From positions 1 through 64,000 of the forward strand of contig CAWFVJ010000013.1 of assembly GCA_963819175.1 (NCBI GenBank): a stretch of DNA of 64,000 nucleotides. Reading direction: 5' to 3'. This document shows positions 53,580-62,492 of this stretch, in pieces. Positions within the stretch are counted from its first letter, which is position 1, and each line of letters starts with the position of its first letter. The notes beneath the pieces are model-generated. The model saw nothing but the letters and a program-made list of their open reading frames with translations, was not told where the DNA came from and searched no databases. The position numbers and the translations under genes were made by a program. The DNA is from CAWBRT01 sp963819175 (GTDB lineage Bacteria > Acidobacteriota > Terriglobia > Terriglobales > Acidobacteriaceae).

Positions 53580-54701
53580 CTATTTCACCTCTTGGGTAAC
53601 GATGTGAACGTCCACCGGCGGAGCATCCCGCAGGAACTTGTGAATGGCGGAAAGATACAGATATCTCCGCCAGTTCGTCTGTGCCGAACGTCCGAACACA
53701 ACCTGGGTGATGTGCTTTTCTCGAACCAGCTTGGCCACCTCCTGCGCCACGTGTTTCCCTTTGGCGCGAAGAATCTGCGCGTTCAGGTTCTCGGCGAAGC
53801 GGAGGTTCTGTTTCAAAGTGCGTTGACGGTCGAGCGTATCATCGGCACCGATGTCGACATAAATGACGGCAAGATCGGCGTCAATGCGGTTAGCCATGCG
53901 GGCGGCGCGGGCGATCAGATATTGCGCCGAAGGGTTGGAGCTGATGCACACCGCGATCCGCTCACGAACCTCCAGCGCACGTCCCGGCTCTTCCTTCTCC
54001 AGATACGATTCCAGATTCCGGTCCACGGCGCGGGCCACCTGCTGCAACGCCAACTCGCGCAAGGCGTTCAGATTGCCCGGACGGAAGAAATGCCCCAAGG
54101 CTCTTTCCGCGCGTTCCAGCGGATAGATGTCGCCCCGGCGCATGCGCGTTTGCAGCGCTTCGGGCGTCAAATCCTGCAGCACGATTTCGCTGACTCGCTG
54201 CATCACCCAATCCGGCACGGTCTCGCGGATCTGGATTCCGGTAATGCTTTGGACCAGCGGCGCCACACTTTCGATGTGCTGCACGTTCATCGTCGACAGC
54301 ACGTCGATCTTGGCGTCGAGCAACTCAATCACATCTTCGTAGCGTTTCTGGTGCTTACTTCCCTCAATATTGGTATGCGCCAACTCGTCCACCAGCGCAA
54401 TCTGCGGCTTGCGTGCGAGGATGGCCTCGGTATCCATTTCCTCGAACAAAGTGCCTTTGTACTCCATCTGTCGTCTTGGCACCGTTTCGAGTTTGGACGA
54501 TAGCTCTGCAATCGCCTTTCGCCCGTGGGTCTCGACGTACCCGATCACAACCTCTTCGCCACGGCTGCCGCGGCGTATGCCCTCACTCAACATGCTGTAC
54601 GTTTTGCCAACACCGGGGGCATAGCCCAGGAAGACCTTGAAGATGCCTCGCTCCTTTTGCGGAGCCGCCTCCTCCAGCCATTGCTCGGGGGTCTTACGCA
54701 T
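53580..54701 (-). CDS. kdpD: KdpD N-terminal sensor protein without kinase domains
   Basis: This 373-residue protein starts MRKTPEQWLEEAAPQKERGI at ATG 54701. It is the KdpD sensor domain with Walker A GYAPGVGKT (26-34), VIGYVETHGRKA, LVDELAHTNIEGSKHQKRYE, DIYPLERAERALGHFF, and then a universal-stress-protein domain (RIAVCISSNPSAQYLIARAA, VVFGRSAQTNWRRYLYLSAI). It stops there: no DUF4118, GAF, HisKA or HATPase follows. The missing half lies on the opposite strand from 54756. In KdpD this part binds ATP and, in some species, c-di-AMP at the USP domain. Confidence 0.93.
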   Translation of the reverse strand: MRKTPEQWLEEAAPQKERGIFKVFLGYAPGVGKTYSMLSEGIRRGSRGEEVVIGYVETHGRKAIAELSSKLETVPRRQMEYKGTLFEEMDTEAILARKPQIALVDELAHTNIEGSKHQKRYEDVIELLDAKIDVLSTMNVQHIESVAPLVQSITGIQIRETVPDWVMQRVSEIVLQDLTPEALQTRMRRGDIYPLERAERALGHFFRPGNLNALRELALQQVARAVDRNLESYLEKEEPGRALEVRERIAVCISSNPSAQYLIARAARMANRIDADLAVIYVDIGADDTLDRQRTLKQNLRFAENLNAQILRAKGKHVAQEVAKLVREKHITQVVFGRSAQTNWRRYLYLSAIHKFLRDAPPVDVHIVTQEVK

Positions 54702-54755
54702 GCTTGGTATTATTCTCAATAGCTTGGCAATTGTCGAATCGGGTACAATCGCCGC
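54702..54755. promoter_or_regulatory. Shared 54-base divergent promoter region of the split KdpD genes
   Basis: Rightward, TTGGCA and TACAAT (54744-54749) precede the GTG at 54756 by six bases, but the spacer is short (14 bases). Leftward, TCGACA, 18 bases, ATAATA fits a promoter whose start lies close to the ATG. Both messages would have very short or no leaders. Confidence 0.4.
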
Positions 54756-56198
54756 GTGAGAATCGCGGCGCGCCGGGCACTACAGATCGTTGCCGCCACG
54801 GCGATCGACTTTCTAATCGTCGTAGCTTACTTCAAGCTGCTGCACGTAAATCTAACGACCGTTGGATTTACGTTTCTGCTGGCAATTCTAGTGGTCGCGG
54901 CGGCTTGGGGATTGACGTGCGCAGTCTACATGTCTGTGCTCGCCGCGCTGGTATACAACTACTTTTTCTTCCCCCCGATTCTTCAATTCACCATTGCTGA
55001 CCCTCAGAACTGGATCGCTCTGTTCTCCTTTCTGATCACCGCCGTGCTCGCCAGTCAGCTTTCGGAGCGGGCCAGGCGCCGGGCGCTGGAAGCCGATCAG
55101 CGCCGCCACGAAGTCGAGCGCCTATACGCCTTCAGCCAGCAGTTGCTGGTTACGGAAAACGTCCGTGAACTGGTCAACGTGATTCCGCGATACATCGTGG
55201 AGTCCTTTGGCGCCTCCGGCTGCGCGCTCTTCCTGGAGGGCAAGCCCGACGCCTACTATTCCGACCTTGTGGCCCAGTCGTCGCTCCCGGCTGAACAGCT
55301 CAAGTCGGTGGCCGGACGCGGAGAGCCGGTCCTGGACCCGCAACACTCTGTCTGTTTCATGCCCGTGCGGATGGGAGTGCGTTCGGTGGGAACTCTCGGA
55401 CTGACCGGCAACATTCCATCGCGGGAGACGCTGGAGGCAGTCGGCAGTCTGATCGCAACTGCCATCGAACGTGCAGCCACCATGGAGAAGCTGAGCAAAG
55501 CCGAGGCGGCGCGAGAAAGCGACCGCCTGCGCTCCGTGCTGCTGGACGCGGTGACCCATGAGTTTCGCACGCCTCTGACGTCGATCAAGGCGTCGGCTGA
55601 GACGTTGCTCTCCGGGGTCGATTTGGACCGGTCGCAGCGCACAGAGTTGCTGAACGTGATCAACGAAGAGAGCGACAGGCTGAATCGTCTGGTCGGCGAG
55701 GCAACGGAAGTGGCCCAACTGGACGCTCACGGAATTGAACTTCGGGTACGGCCGTACCAGATCCGCGAAGCTGTGGAGCTGGCAATCGAAGAGTCCAAAG
55801 CAGCGCTTTCGCACCATCCGATCGAGGTCACAATTCCGGAAGGGCTTCCGCCCGTACCGATGGACTTGGACCGCATCGCCGAAGTTCTGCAGCAGTTGCT
55901 GGACAACGCCGGCAAATACTCGCCGCACAACACACCCATTCACGTCGCGGCCGAACTGCGGCGTTCCGAACTTGTCGTCAGCGTTGCCGACCATGGATCC
56001 GGCGTCGACGATATCGAACAGACGATGATCTTCGAAAAATTTTATCGCGGGCGCAACCAGCGAGTCTCGATTCAGGGCACCGGAATGGGGCTTGCCATCG
56101 CTAAAGCGATCGTTGAATTGCACGGCGGCACAGTCGGCGTCACCAGCCAGATTGGCCGCGGTTCCGTGTTCTACTTCACCCTGCCTATCCACTCGTGA
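54756..56198 (+). CDS. Sensor histidine kinase equal to the KdpD C-terminal half (DUF4118-GAF-HisKA-HATPase)
   Basis: This is a 480-residue kinase from GTG 54756. Four membrane helices (DUF4118) include ATAIDFLIVVAYFKLLHVNL, TVGFTFLLAILVVAAAWG, YNYFFFPPILQFTI and NWIALFSFLITAVLAS. A GAF-type domain follows (LYAFSQQLLVTENVRELVNV, CFMPVRMGVRSVGTLGLTG). The H-box is THEFRTPLTSIKASAETLLS; N and G boxes are QLLDNAGKYSPHN, DHGSGVDDIEQ and GTGMGLAIAKAIVELHGGT. It completes the KdpD sensor encoded divergently next door, so the two chains probably form one receptor acting on KdpE. Confidence 0.92.
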   Translation: MRIAARRALQIVAATAIDFLIVVAYFKLLHVNLTTVGFTFLLAILVVAAAWGLTCAVYMSVLAALVYNYFFFPPILQFTIADPQNWIALFSFLITAVLASQLSERARRRALEADQRRHEVERLYAFSQQLLVTENVRELVNVIPRYIVESFGASGCALFLEGKPDAYYSDLVAQSSLPAEQLKSVAGRGEPVLDPQHSVCFMPVRMGVRSVGTLGLTGNIPSRETLEAVGSLIATAIERAATMEKLSKAEAARESDRLRSVLLDAVTHEFRTPLTSIKASAETLLSGVDLDRSQRTELLNVINEESDRLNRLVGEATEVAQLDAHGIELRVRPYQIREAVELAIEESKAALSHHPIEVTIPEGLPPVPMDLDRIAEVLQQLLDNAGKYSPHNTPIHVAAELRRSELVVSVADHGSGVDDIEQTMIFEKFYRGRNQRVSIQGTGMGLAIAKAIVELHGGTVGVTSQIGRGSVFYFTLPIHS

Positions 56199-56337
56199 CG
56201 GGCTGCGTATTGCCGTTGCCGCCACCCCCTTCGGGCCAAACACCCCGATTTACGCACACCCGGTGAGTGAGCTGTGTCACAGCGAAGCGCGCCGGCAATG
56301 GCTAAATTATTCAGACAGTCGTGTGGGGAGGATTTTT

Positions 56338-56751
56338 GTGCCTTTTAAACTGGATAGTGAAATCGAAAACAAGCTTCTCGGCAGCGCCAGGAGCATTTCC
56401 AAACAAGCCGGGGCATCACTCTTCAACCAGGGCGATGCGGTTACCGGTCTCTATATTCTCAGCAAGGGCCGGGCGCGCATGACGCTTCACTCGCCCGACG
56501 GCAGAATCCATTTAGAGGAAATCGTTGAACGCGGCGGCCTGCTCGGACTGCCTGCCGCCATCAGCGGCAACCCTTACAGCCTCAGCGCCGAGGTCCTCTT
56601 GGATTCGGAGCTTGCGTTTCTCACTCGCGAAGAGCTGATTAGCTTGATGCAAAGTGACGTCTCGCTCTCGATGAAGCTGGTGGAGTTGCTGAGCCAGGAA
56701 GTGCGAGCCATGCGCGATGTCATCGCAGGGCCTTCCAGCGCGCTGAATTAG
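56338..56751 (+). CDS. Cyclic-nucleotide-binding-fold protein without HTH
   Basis: This 137-residue protein starts at GTG 56338, after a strong GGGAGGA. It is a single Crp-type barrel: ISKQAGASLFNQGDAVTGLY, ILSKGRARMTLHSPDGRIHL, IVERGGLLGLPAAISGNPYS, ending after the dimer helix (MKLVELLSQEVRAMRDVIAG). The DNA-binding domain found in Crp/Fnr proteins is absent. The stop is natural and the next gene starts 77 bases on. It may be a stand-alone ligand sensor or a truncated regulator. The region upstream to 56199 is short and holds no other gene. Confidence 0.8.
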   Translation: MPFKLDSEIENKLLGSARSISKQAGASLFNQGDAVTGLYILSKGRARMTLHSPDGRIHLEEIVERGGLLGLPAAISGNPYSLSAEVLLDSELAFLTREELISLMQSDVSLSMKLVELLSQEVRAMRDVIAGPSSALN

Positions 56752-56828
56752 ACCGGTTGTATGTCCGATGAAGCAGCCGGGCGCGGCCCGCAAATGCCGA
56801 AGCCCGAGGTTTCACAGGAGTATGCGTC

Positions 56829-57359
56829 GTGGCCCAAGAGCGTTCTCGCCCCAACATGGATGAGTACCTGATGGGTATCGCCATCGCCGTCCGCACCCGA
56901 GCCAATTGTGTTGGCAACCGCGTCGGGGCGGTGGTTGCCAAAGACGCGCGCATCATCTCCACCGGTTACAATGGCACGCCCCGCAACATGCCGAATTGCC
57001 TGGACGGAGGCTGCCTGCGCTGCGCCAACCGCGAATCGCATCCTGCCGGCACCGGCTATGATCTCTGCATCTGTGTCCATGCCGAGCAGAATGCCATCCT
57101 CGGCGCCGCCCGCTTCGGCATCGCGGTCGAAGGCGGCACTCTCTACACCACCATGCAGCCCTGCTTCAGTTGCATGAAGGAAATGCTGCAGGCCGGCATC
57201 CAGCGAGTGTTTTACCTGCACGAATGGAAGCATCCGGACGCCGCCTATCGCGCCGAATATGAACGACTCCAAAGCCGCTTTCTGCAAGGAGTGCGCCGCC
57301 TCGAGATGGAAGACCCCGACGTCGAGTGGGCCGTCTCCACCCGCAGAGCCAAAGCGTAG
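56829..57359 (+). CDS. dCMP deaminase / ComEB-like cytidine deaminase family protein
   Basis: This 176-residue zinc enzyme starts at GTG 56829, with AGGAG upstream. It shows VGAVVAKDARIISTGYNGTP, the catalytic HAE in ICVHAEQNAILGAA (H84, E86) and the zinc cysteines in QPCFSCMKEML (C112, C115), plus the extra GGCLRCAN cysteines of dCMP deaminases. It would turn dCMP into dUMP for thymidylate supply. The C-terminal extension (DPDVEWAVSTRRAKA) is short. The 390 bases after the gene contain nothing I recognise. Confidence 0.93.
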   Translation: MAQERSRPNMDEYLMGIAIAVRTRANCVGNRVGAVVAKDARIISTGYNGTPRNMPNCLDGGCLRCANRESHPAGTGYDLCICVHAEQNAILGAARFGIAVEGGTLYTTMQPCFSCMKEMLQAGIQRVFYLHEWKHPDAAYRAEYERLQSRFLQGVRRLEMEDPDVEWAVSTRRAKA

Positions 57360-57757
57360 CAGGCTGCTGAAGAACCTATGCTAGGGTAGTGCGTCTCAAG
57401 TCGGCCTGACGGCCAACAAAGAGCTCATGCATCGCCACCTCGGCGTATAGCGGGAGCCGCCAGTCGTTCGCCCGAACTCAAGAAATCCCTGAAATTGTCG
57501 ATGGCTCTTGATGTATGGGCCACTTATCGAAACTTCGCTTCCTTGCCTCCCCCGGAAGCGCGTTGTTGTTTTTCCCACTGTTGAACGTGCTGACGGTCGG
57601 CGATGCGGCGTCATTTACCCGCTCGGGCGGGGCAGTCGGTCTTGTCACGGCGGGCGTTGATTAATCCGGCGGTCGTGGAAGCTGCGCAGTTAAAGATCAG
57701 CTCCCGCCTCCTCAGCCTTGCAACCCTGGTAAACCAGGCGCCGACCAGGTGAAAATC

Positions 57758-60619
57758 ATGCGCTCCTTATTCAATGATTCCAATACCGCCGGCAAGAAGT
57801 CACCAATGCGCTTCTCGTTCGAGGATCACAAGATCACCCGCAAGCTGACGCTAGTCGTCCTGCTCGCGAGTACGGCGGCATTGTTCGCCCTGGGCACAGT
57901 CTTTTTCATTTACGATTACGTCGCGCCATGGCGTGGGCTGGGAGATCAACTCGACACGCTGGCTCAAATCGTCGCCGAGAACTCCACCGCTGCCCTTGAA
58001 TTCGACGACGTGATGGCCGGCTACAAGGTCCTTGGCACCTTGCATTCGGAAAAGCAGGTTGTCTCCGCCTGTTTATATGACAGGCAGGGCAAGTTATTCA
58101 CGCATTACCGGCGCGACCCGACGGATGCCGTTAGTGGCTGCCCGAAACAACCGCCGGAAAGCTCTGTGGCCGACAACACTTTGATCAGCACCGTACGCCC
58201 CGTGGTCTCCGGCGCGGAAAAAGTTGGCGTCCTCTATCTCCGGTCGGACTTGCACGAGATCAAGAATCGGTGGCACAGGCTTGCAATCCTTGCTGTCGTT
58301 CTTCTGGTTCTGTCGCTCGGGGTGGGAGCAGCGACCGGATCGATACTTTCGCGCAAGGTCACGGCGCCGATTTCCGAACTGGCGCGCATCATGCATCATG
58401 TCTCCGTCCACAAGGACTATGCCATCCGTGTCTCCGCCGTCGGAAATGATGAGATCGGTCAACTGAGTGCCGGATTCAATGAAATGCTGGCCGACATCCA
58501 GACCCGCGACGACGAACTTCAAAGAAGCCGGGCCAGCCTCGAACAAGAACTGCGGGAGCGCAGGGCAGTCAATCTCGAGCTCGCTACGGCCAAGGAGCAG
58601 GCGGAGGCGGCAAGCCGTGCCAAGAGCGCGTTCCTGGCCAATATGAGCCACGAGATTCGCACCCCCATGAACGGCGTCATCGGCATGACCGAGCTCGCTC
58701 TGGAAACCAACCTCACGCCGGAACAGCGCGAATATCTCTCCACCGTGAAGCTCTCCGCCGAATCCCTGCTCTCGATCATCAACGAGATACTGGACTTCTC
58801 CAAGATCGAGGCGGGGCGCCTTGAGCTCGATTCGTTCGAGTTCAATCTTCATGACCTGATCGGCGACATCATGAAAGGGCTAGCTCTCCGCGCCCATCAA
58901 AAGGGCCTGGAACTTGCCTATGACGTCTACCCTTCGGTTCCGGAAGTCGTCATCGGAGACGGGCATCGCCTGCGCCAGGTTCTCGTCAACCTCGTCGCCA
59001 ACGCCATCAAGTTCACCGAGCGTGGCGAGGTGGTCGTGACCGTCGATACCGCCGCCGAACGCGGCCCCAATATGATTCATCTCGTGGTGCGAGATACCGG
59101 TATCGGCATTCCGCGCGAAAAATTCAATACTATCTTCGAGGCCTTTGGCCAGGCAGATAGCTCACAGACCCGCCGCTACGGCGGCACCGGACTGGGCTTG
59201 ACGATTTCCATGCGCTTGGTCTCCCTCATGGGCGGCCAGATGTGGGTTGCCAGCGAGTTGGATGAAGGCAGCGAGTTCCACATGCTGGTTCCGCTGCCGC
59301 CGGGGACTCAGCCGGCCGCGGCTCCTCCCGATTCGCTGAAAGGCATCTCCTGCCTGATCGTCGACGACAACCTCACCAATCGCAGAATTCTGCACGCGAT
59401 CACCACCCAATGGAGCATGAAGTCCGATGCGGTCGAGAGTGCCGTCCTTGCGCTGTCGGCCCTGGAGGCGGCAGCCTCGGGGAACAACGCCTACAAACTG
59501 GTTCTGATCGACGGGCACATGCCCCAGATGGACGGCTTCCAGTTGGCGGAGCGTATCCGGCAGAATCCTAAACTCACGGGCGCAATCGTATTGATGCTGA
59601 CCTCCGGCGGGCAGCCCGGCGACATCGATCGTTGCCGCGAACTCGGCATCTCCGCCTACCTCATCAAACCCATTCGCCGTTCTGAGCTGCTGGATGTGGT
59701 GCTGCGTGTGTTAAACAAGGCGCCGAAGGAAGTCATCACGGACAGCGAAGAAGCGCTTCTGCCGAACGCCGCCGAGCGCACGCTTCGCTTCCTCGCCGCC
59801 GAGGATAATTTGGTCAACCAGCGGCTCATCGTCCGGCTGCTGGAAAGCGCCGGCCACTCGGTAACCGTCGTCGGAGACGGACTGGCTGCGGTCAACGCCA
59901 GCCAGCAAAGCAGCTACGACGTCATCCTGATGGACGTGCAGATGCCCATTATGGACGGTCATGAAGCCACCAGGCAGATCCGTCTTTTGGAGCAGGCAAC
60001 CGGCGCTCACGTGCCGATCATTGCCATGACCGCGCACGCCATGAAGGGCGACCGGGAAAAGTGCCTCGAGGCGGGTATGGACGACTACATTGCGAAGCCG
60101 CTGCACAAACAAGAGCTGCTTCAGGCAATTTGCGAGCAGACTACCCGCAAGCCGCTGCCTATGGGAGAGGCGCCCGCCCCCACTTCCCCTCCGATTTCTT
60201 TAAACGGCGAACTCGATGTCGAAGGGGCCCTGCGCCAAATGGGCGGGGACGAAGATTTGTTCTGCGAACTTTGCCGCCTCTTTCTCCAGGAGAGTCCGGC
60301 TCTGCTCGACTCTGTACGAAGCGCTTTAGCCCAAAACGATAGCACCGCCGTCTATCGCGCGGCTCACAAGTTGAAGGGAACCGTTTCCACCATCGGTGGC
60401 CTTAAAGCCGCCCGGGCGGCACTCCTGCTGGAGGAACTGGGACGGGCCGCCGACGTAAATGGCTTCGCCGAGGCAGCAGCGGCTCTTGAGCGCGAGATGA
60501 CTGCCTTGCTGCTGGCAATTTCCAGGGCCCTCGACCAGATGCAGAAGACTCCATTCCCCGCGGCGGGAGCCATGAATCCGGCACAGCCATCGACGGCCGC
60601 CTCGGAGGTCAGGCTATGA
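57758..60619 (+). CDS. Hybrid histidine kinase with two receivers and Hpt
   Basis: This is a 953-residue inner-membrane kinase from ATG 57758; GTG 57749 is possible. The order is TM1 (LTLVVLLASTAALFALGTVF), a periplasmic CHASE8-like region (GDQLDTLAQIVAENSTAALE), TM2 (LAILAVVLLVLSLGVGAA), HAMP, HisKA with H298 in MSHEIRTPMNGVIGM, HATPase (VANAIKFTE, DTGIGIP, GGTGLGLTI), receiver 1 (phospho-site near D585, LVLIDGHMPQMDG), receiver 2 (VILMDVQMPIMDG) and a C-terminal Hpt (AAHKLKGTVSTIGG). This is a complete phosphorelay in one chain. The next gene overlaps by four bases and is the likely output. Confidence 0.95.
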   Translation: MRSLFNDSNTAGKKSPMRFSFEDHKITRKLTLVVLLASTAALFALGTVFFIYDYVAPWRGLGDQLDTLAQIVAENSTAALEFDDVMAGYKVLGTLHSEKQVVSACLYDRQGKLFTHYRRDPTDAVSGCPKQPPESSVADNTLISTVRPVVSGAEKVGVLYLRSDLHEIKNRWHRLAILAVVLLVLSLGVGAATGSILSRKVTAPISELARIMHHVSVHKDYAIRVSAVGNDEIGQLSAGFNEMLADIQTRDDELQRSRASLEQELRERRAVNLELATAKEQAEAASRAKSAFLANMSHEIRTPMNGVIGMTELALETNLTPEQREYLSTVKLSAESLLSIINEILDFSKIEAGRLELDSFEFNLHDLIGDIMKGLALRAHQKGLELAYDVYPSVPEVVIGDGHRLRQVLVNLVANAIKFTERGEVVVTVDTAAERGPNMIHLVVRDTGIGIPREKFNTIFEAFGQADSSQTRRYGGTGLGLTISMRLVSLMGGQMWVASELDEGSEFHMLVPLPPGTQPAAAPPDSLKGISCLIVDDNLTNRRILHAITTQWSMKSDAVESAVLALSALEAAASGNNAYKLVLIDGHMPQMDGFQLAERIRQNPKLTGAIVLMLTSGGQPGDIDRCRELGISAYLIKPIRRSELLDVVLRVLNKAPKEVITDSEEALLPNAAERTLRFLAAEDNLVNQRLIVRLLESAGHSVTVVGDGLAAVNASQQSSYDVILMDVQMPIMDGHEATRQIRLLEQATGAHVPIIAMTAHAMKGDREKCLEAGMDDYIAKPLHKQELLQAICEQTTRKPLPMGEAPAPTSPPISLNGELDVEGALRQMGGDEDLFCELCRLFLQESPALLDSVRSALAQNDSTAVYRAAHKLKGTVSTIGGLKAARAALLLEELGRAADVNGFAEAAAALEREMTALLLAISRALDQMQKTPFPAAGAMNPAQPSTAASEVRL

Positions 60620-61425
60620 AAGTGCTCGTCGCCGACGACGATATCATGTCCCGTTATCTCACCATCAAGGTCCTCTCCGATGTGGGATTCCAGGTGGTTT
60701 CCGCGGCAAACGGGAAGGAGGCTTGGGATATCCTGCAATCCGAGAACCCGCCTCGCTTGGTTGTGCTCGACTGGATGATGCCCGTGGTGGACGGCGTCGA
60801 AGTCTGCCGTCGGATACGCGAAAACGAAATGTGGCAATACACGTACGTGCTCCTGCTAACGGCCCGCAGCTACAAGTGCGACATCGTTGCGGCCCTGAAG
60901 GCGGGCACGGACGACTACCTGACCAAACCATTCAACCGCGATGAACTTGTGGCGAGAGTGCAGATAGGCGAGGGCGTCCTCTCCCGGGAAGCGAATCTGA
61001 CCCGCATCAACGGTGAATGGCGTGCAATGCTTGACGCGGCACCCTTCGGAGTCGCCTGCCTCACCGCCGACGGCTGCATTCGCCGCGCAAATTCAGCATT
61101 TCTCCAACTCTCTGGCTTTGCCGGAATCAAGAAACTGCTTGGCGCGAATCTCGCCCAAACCGTCTTCCGGAATGAAACCGATTATCAGGGAATGCTGGCA
61201 TTCATTCGCGCCGGCCAGCCGTTTGACGCGGTGCGGATCGAAGCCTCTCGCCGGGATGGAACCACACTCTGGATATCTGTCTGCGGCCGTCCGCTGGAGG
61301 GAGTAGCTGGTGCGGTCTACGAGATCACGACCTCGCTCATCCCCGCAATGACCGCCGTAGATGCGAGAGCTGATATCGTCGCGGCTTCCTACCGCCCGAA
61401 GGATGGCAAGGAAGCGTCACCGTAA
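60616..61425 (+). CDS. Response regulator with REC and PAS domains
   Basis: This 269-residue regulator starts at ATG 60616, overlapping the kinase stop (ATGA). The receiver has ADDDIMSRYLTIKVL, LVVLDWMMPVVDGVEVCRRI and YLTKPFNRDELVARVQIGEG. A PAS domain follows: WRAMLDAAPFGVACLTADGC, IRRANSAFLQLSGFAGIKKL, then RRDGTTLWISVCGRPLEGV. No DNA-binding or enzymatic output is present, so it probably relays by protein contact or returns phosphate from the Hpt. Its 3' end overlaps the convergent sufT by 37 bases. Confidence 0.9.
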   Translation: MKVLVADDDIMSRYLTIKVLSDVGFQVVSAANGKEAWDILQSENPPRLVVLDWMMPVVDGVEVCRRIRENEMWQYTYVLLLTARSYKCDIVAALKAGTDDYLTKPFNRDELVARVQIGEGVLSREANLTRINGEWRAMLDAAPFGVACLTADGCIRRANSAFLQLSGFAGIKKLLGANLAQTVFRNETDYQGMLAFIRAGQPFDAVRIEASRRDGTTLWISVCGRPLEGVAGAVYEITTSLIPAMTAVDARADIVAASYRPKDGKEASP

Positions 61426-61973
61426 TCGAGGTCGAATCCGAGTTTCAGCTTGGCCGCCTCCGACATGCGGCTGGGATTCCAAGGCGGATCGAACACCACC
61501 TCCACGCGAACGTCCTTCACTTCTGGAAGTCGTGCCAGTTTGCTCTCCACATCTGCCTTCAACACGCTCCCCATCCCACAGCCGGGCGCAGTCATTGACA
61601 TCTTGATGTCGATCGTCTTGCCGCCCGTCTCAATATCCGCAATCGTGCAGTCGTAAATCAAGCCCAAGTCGACGATATTCACCGGAATCTCCGGATCATA
61701 AACCGTCTTTAATTGATCCCAAACCATGTCTTCCGCGAAGCTTTCGTCTGGTGCGGCGCTTGCTGCGCCGGCTTCGCTGACGAGTCCCATGGCATCCGCA
61801 TCTCGGGCGTCGATTCGCAACATGTAACCGCGATTGTCGACGACCGTGTAGCCGCTCCCCAGAAACTGCATGATTCGCACCGTCGCGCCCTGCGGAAGAA
61901 CCTCGCGGACGCCGCTCGGAATGCCGATCGCTTCGCATGCCCGCGTCAGGCTAATGAGTTCGCTGGTCTCCAT
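61389..61973 (-). CDS. sufT: Fe-S cluster assembly protein SufT
   Basis: This 194-residue protein starts METSELISLTRACEAIGIPS at ATG 61973. The MIP18/DUF59 core is clear: LKTVYDPEIPVNIVDLGLIY, MSMTAPGCGMGSVLKADVES and VRVEVVFDPPWNPSRMSEAA. SufT helps maturation of Fe-S proteins under high demand. It closes the suf operon after sufU. The extra N-terminal half (VLPQGATVRIMQFLGSGYTV) is typical of longer SufT proteins. The last residues overlap the end of the REC-PAS gene on the other strand. Confidence 0.92.
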   Translation of the reverse strand: METSELISLTRACEAIGIPSGVREVLPQGATVRIMQFLGSGYTVVDNRGYMLRIDARDADAMGLVSEAGAASAAPDESFAEDMVWDQLKTVYDPEIPVNIVDLGLIYDCTIADIETGGKTIDIKMSMTAPGCGMGSVLKADVESKLARLPEVKDVRVEVVFDPPWNPSRMSEAAKLKLGFDLDYGDASLPSFGR

Positions 61974-61979
61974 CGCTGC

Positions 61980-62072
61980 TACTCCGTCGATACTGGTTCC
62001 TGCCAAACAAGCACTACGCTATTCCCAGCAGCCGCTGGGACACGACTACTCCGTCGATACCGGTTCCTGTTG
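61980..62072. repeat. Duplicated 3' end of sufU in the sufU-sufT spacer
   Basis: CTACTCCGTCGATACTGGTTCC (about 61979-62001) repeats CTACTCCGTCGATACCGGTTCC (about 62046-62068), which encodes the last SufU residues, QEPVSTE, and its stop. The copies lie 67 bases apart with one difference. Confidence 0.75.
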
Positions 62073-62492
62073 CCCTTGCAAAGCCGCGTGCAGCGCATGC
62101 CAGGCGAGCGTGGCGCATTTCACGCGTACGGGAAACTCCGAAACACCGGAGAAGACTGCCAGCTTTCCGAGCTCGCCCGCGCTGCCGTTAGGCCCGCTGG
62201 TTACCAGCTTGTGGAATTGCTCGAACAGCTTCTCCGCTTCCGCCCGCGTCTTCCCCTTCAGGCTTTGCGTCATCATTGAAGCGGAGGCCTTCGAGATTGC
62301 GCATCCCGATCCCTGGAAGCTGATGTCGCGAACCAGATCACCCTCGACTTCGACATATACGGTAAAGTGATCGCCGCACAGCGGGTTATACCCCTCCGCC
62401 TTCTGATTCGCATTCGGCAGTTCGCGATAATTACGCGGCGCCTTGCTGTGTTCGAGGATCACTTCCTGATACAAATCGCGCAGATCGGCCAT
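62046..62492 (-). CDS. sufU: SufU iron-sulfur scaffold / sulfur relay protein
   Basis: This 148-residue SufU-type NifU/IscU homologue starts MADLRDLYQEVILEHSKAPR. Conserved cysteines are C39 in NPLCGDHF, C64 in GSGCAISKAS and C126 in RVKCATLAWHAL, with D41 after the first. The GKTRAEAEKLFEQFHKLVTS insert is characteristic of SufU rather than IscU. It takes sulfur from SufS, bound to zinc in characterised cases. The ATG overlaps the sufS stop by one base, so translation is coupled. Confidence 0.95.
   Translation of the reverse strand: MADLRDLYQEVILEHSKAPRNYRELPNANQKAEGYNPLCGDHFTVYVEVEGDLVRDISFQGSGCAISKASASMMTQSLKGKTRAEAEKLFEQFHKLVTSGPNGSAGELGKLAVFSGVSEFPVRVKCATLAWHALHAALQGQQEPVSTE

Noticed and set aside
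52869..56198. A complete kdpFABC potassium transport operon
   Set aside because: None of kdpF, A, B or C is present on either side; neighbours are DUF2127 and a CNB protein.
57396..57614. Minus-strand 72-residue frame before the hybrid kinase
   Set aside because: It has an Arg/Ser/Thr-rich random-like composition and no recognisable motif; the interval is left unassigned.
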